From Acetobacteraceae bacterium (lineage in GTDB: Bacteria > Pseudomonadota > Alphaproteobacteria > Acetobacterales > Acetobacteraceae): a stretch of 9,750 nucleotides of DNA. Of the stretch, positions 8,429 through 9,750 are shown in pieces. The notes beneath the pieces are model-generated. The model was not told where the DNA came from. It saw only the letters and a program-made list of their open reading frames with translations, and ran no database searches. Position 1 is the first letter of the stretch; every line of letters starts with the position of its first letter. The position numbers and the translations under genes are program-made. Location: positions 1-9,750 of the forward strand of contig JADGHI010000111.1 of NCBI GenBank assembly GCA_019689515.1. Direction: 5' to 3'.

Positions 8429-9630
8429 TGCGCCGCGGCGGCCTTCGCCGCCCCCGGTGCGACCCGCTGGCAGGCACGGTCGAGCAGCGCCACCGCCTCG
8501 TCCGCCTCCGCCTCGGTGATGATGAGCGGCGGCGCGAGGCGCAGCACGTTCATCCCCGCCGCGACCGTCAGCAGGCCCTCGGCGACGGCCGCATCCTGCA
8601 GGGCGGTGTTGGTCACCTCGGGCCGGAGCTTGAGGCCGAGCAGCAGCCCAGCCCCCTGCACGCCCTCGATCACCGCCGGATGGCGCTGCGCCAGCCCCTC
8701 GAGCCCGCGCCAGAGGTGGCGCGCCACGCGGTCCACGCGATCGAGGAAGCCCGGCGCCAGGATCACGTCCAGCACCGCGTTCCCCGCCGCACAGGCGAGC
8801 GGGTTGCCGCCGAAGGTCGAGCCGTGCGTCCCCGGCTTGAGGTGCTGCGCGACCTTCTCCTTCGCCAGGATCGCGCCGAGCGGGAAGCCGCCGCCGATGC
8901 CCTTGGCCGAGGACATCACGTCCGGCTCGATCCCGGCCCACTGGTGAGCCCAGAGCTTGCCGGAGCGGCCCATGCCGGTCTGCACCTCGTCGAGCGCCAG
9001 CAGCAGGCCGAACTCGTCGCAGGTGGCGCGCAGCGCGCGCAGGAAGTCGAGCGAGGCCGGGCGCACGCCGCCCTCGCCCTGTATGGGCTCGATGAGGATG
9101 GCGGCGGTGGTGCCGTCAATGGCGTCGCGCACCGCGTTCATGTTGCCGAAGGGCACGTGCTTGAAGCCCTGCACCGGCGGGCCGAAGCCGGCGAGGTACT
9201 TCTCGTTGCCCGTGGCGGCGAGCGCGGCGAGCGTCCGGCCGTGGAAGGCGCCCTCGAAGCAGATGGTGACGAAGCGCTCGGGGTGGCCGTTCTCCGCGTG
9301 GTACTTGCGGACGGCCTTGATCATGCCCTCGTTCGCCTCGGCGCCCGAGTTGCAGAAGAAGACGCTGTCGGCGAAGGAGGTCTCGCACAGCCGCGCCGCG
9401 AGCCGCTCGGCCTGCGGGATGCGGTAGAGGTTCGAGACGTGCATGACCTTCGCCGCCTGCTCGGCGATGGTCTTCACCAGGTGCGGATGGCCGTGGCCGA
9501 GGCTCGAGGTCGCGATGCCCGCGCCGAAATCGAGAAATCGTCGCCCGTCGCCGGTCCACAGCCTAGCGCCCTCGCCCCGCTCGAAAGCGAGGTCGGCGCG
9601 GTTGTAGGTCGGCATCAGGGCGGGGATCAC
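8425..9630 (-). CDS. argD: Acetylornithine aminotransferase (class III, PLP)
   Basis: PLP-dependent class III aminotransferase that interconverts N-acetylglutamate semialdehyde and N2-acetylornithine in arginine synthesis. Such enzymes may also act on succinyldiaminopimelate for lysine. With the GTG start it has 401 residues, close to the 406 of E. coli ArgD. Visible motifs are FGAGIATSSLGHGHP, the phosphate-binding FCNSGAEANEG, GAFHGRT, EPIQGEGG, LALDEVQTGMGR (Asp214, pyridine nitrogen partner) and SSAKGIGGGFPLGA with Schiff-base Lys243. GTHGSTFGGNPLA follows. I chose GTG 9630 because GGAGAGG lies 7 bases before it and the resulting MIPALMPTYNRADLAFERG fits the start I recall for alphaproteobacterial ArgD. 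An upstream ATG at 9654 adds eight residues, but its purine-rich stretch abuts the ATG. The stop overlaps the argF start by 4 bp. Ornithine aminotransferase or another class III enzyme is possible but unlikely beside argF. Confidence 0.94.
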
Positions 9631-9637
9631 GGAACTG

Positions 9638-9644
9638 CCTCTCC
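9638..9644 (-). promoter_or_regulatory. Shine-Dalgarno deciding the GTG start of argD
   Basis: On the minus strand GGAGAGG ends 7 bases before the GTG at 9630, an ideal spacing. The competing ATG at 9654 has only CGGGAG directly touching it, leaving no spacer. Confidence 0.6.
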
Positions 9645-9699
9645 GCAATTGCATCTCCCGCGGGACGCGACCATCGCGCCCCGTCCGGAGGAGCCAGGG

Positions 9700-9728
9700 A
9701 GGATGGCGGCGGGAGGGCCGCGCGTCAA
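9700..9728 (-). promoter_or_regulatory. Weak candidate promoter upstream of argD
   Basis: On the minus strand TTGACG (9728 down to 9723) matches five of six bases of the sigma-70 -35 consensus. A hexamer 17 bases further on, CATCCT (9705 to 9700), is a poor -10. I saw no clear ArgR-box palindrome in the 120 bases upstream of the argD start that the window shows. Confidence 0.25.
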
Positions 9729-9750
9729 ACGGAACTCCGCGCCGGGGGCG

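Overview
The window reads as a high-GC alphaproteobacterial chromosome segment. It most resembles Acetobacteraceae/Rhodospirillales-type genomes. This rests on the very strong G/C preference at third codon positions, the HFDRPKG form of the phosphoglycerate kinase substrate loop, the RRMADAIR/SGHPGMPMG start of transketolase, and the argD-argF gene pair. It looks like ordinary core chromosome. I saw no insertion sequence, CRISPR array, tRNA, rRNA, phage gene or toxin-antitoxin pair.

Layout, left to right. (1) Positions 2-943 hold the 3' part of ftsY, the signal recognition particle receptor. It converges, with only 3 bp between stop codons, on a minus-strand VIT1/CCC1-type membrane transporter gene (947-1735). 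(2) A divergent 191-bp spacer separates the transporter from a plus-strand central carbon block: transketolase (1927-3972), glyceraldehyde-3-phosphate dehydrogenase (3997-5016) and phosphoglycerate kinase (5528-6736). tkt and gap are 24 bp apart and look co-transcribed. pgk lies 511 bp further on, behind two consecutive hairpins, and may have its own promoter. (3) Positions 6737-7486 are mostly without recognisable genes. They hold a hairpin after pgk, one possible small ORF (6942-7187) and GC-rich inverted repeats. (4) On the minus strand, argD (acetylornithine aminotransferase, 8425-9630) and argF (ornithine carbamoyltransferase, 7487-8428) form a translationally coupled pair with an ATGA overlap. 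They are read from a promoter near the right edge.

Functionally, tkt, gap and pgk supply the non-oxidative pentose phosphate pathway (or Calvin-cycle-type sugar rearrangement) and the triose-phosphate/3-phosphoglycerate steps of glycolysis and gluconeogenesis. argD and argF carry out steps of ornithine and citrulline synthesis in the arginine pathway. ftsY serves membrane protein targeting, and the VIT-family gene probably moves iron or manganese across the membrane.

I found no convincing novel system. The points most worth a second look are a perfect 9-bp GC hairpin inside the first codons of argF, the long hairpin-bearing gap-pgk spacer, the uncertain start of tkt, and the unassigned small ORF after pgk.
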